In this document: positions 32,281 through 32,283 of the stretch, piece after piece
How positions within the stretch are numbered: the stretch's first letter is position 1
Layout: the number at the start of each line of letters is the position of its first letter
NCBI GenBank assembly: GCA_018263435.1
Contig: JAANXD010000095.1
Location: 1-32,283, forward strand
DNA length: 32,283 nucleotides
Reading direction: 5' to 3'
DNA from: Candidatus Scalindua arabica
Lineage (GTDB): Bacteria > Planctomycetota > Brocadiia > Brocadiales > Scalinduaceae
Notes under the pieces: model-generated
Database searches by the model: none
The model's input: only the letters and a program-made list of their open reading frames with translations
What the model was told of the DNA's origin: nothing
Position numbers and translations under genes: made by a program

Positions 32281-32283
32281 ATA

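Noticed and set aside
1-32283. tRNA, rRNA, CRISPR array, transposase or prophage genes
   Set aside because: None was seen on either strand; the window is ordinary chromosomal backbone apart from the points listed.

Overview
The window is a 32 kb, low-GC (about 40% by eye), densely coding bacterial segment. The gene content suggests an anammox-type planctomycete (Brocadiales, most like 'Candidatus Scalindua' in base composition): a nuo operon end, a three-subunit proton-pumping transhydrogenase, system II cytochrome c assembly (ResB/CcsA), anaerobic-type cobalamin genes, rubrerythrin and peroxiredoxin, and a eukaryote-like adenylosuccinate lyase. This assignment is inference; there is no rRNA, hydrazine synthase or other decisive marker in the window.

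Layout. (1) 1-2512: the end of a complex I operon. nuoM lacks its N-terminal half and faces an inverted, mosaic copy of its own 3' part at 1-350; nuoN follows intact. (2) 2839-5089, minus strand: a LysM/DUF799-like lipoprotein and a J-domain protein carrying four MshEN-like repeats. (3) 8030-5205, minus strand: pntAA-pntAB-pntB. (4) 8182-9398: an exported DUF1326 Cys-rich protein and a PilZ protein. (5) 9794-12080: overlapping cbiG-cobJ-cobK behind a sigma70-like promoter. (6) 12311-14794: a secreted unknown protein, 2-Cys peroxiredoxin, a rubrerythrin-like protein, a terminator, and convergently a tiny histone-fold protein plus an unknown protein. (7) 15005-18625: a three-gene operon of SCP-x-type thiolase, a DUF35/3-hydroxyacyl-CoA dehydrogenase fusion, and a very divergent HMG-CoA-reductase-like protein. 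(8) 18771-21253: a well-formed sigma54 promoter, a stand-alone receiver protein, groES and groEL, ending in a strong terminator. (9) 21283-24317: tightly coupled pyrE-purB-thiE-hisI. (10) 24435-29652: a Pal/OmpA-like lipoprotein, resB-ccsA, acylphosphatase, a YggS-type PLP protein and a DUF167 protein. (11) 29707-32280: ileS, ending about 70 codons early beside the window edge.

The best candidate for an undescribed system is the thiolase/DUF35-dehydrogenase/HMGR-like operon. In archaea a separate DUF35 protein bridges thiolase and HMG-CoA synthase; here the DUF35 module is covalently joined to a dehydrogenase, which suggests a scaffolded reductive C-C bond-forming (reverse beta-oxidation-like) pathway ending in a repurposed HMGR fold. 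Other points worth a second look are the alpha3-truncated bacterial histone, the J-domain/MshEN-like protein, the sigma54-driven receiver-groESL unit, and the mosaic inverted nuoM repeat at the left edge.
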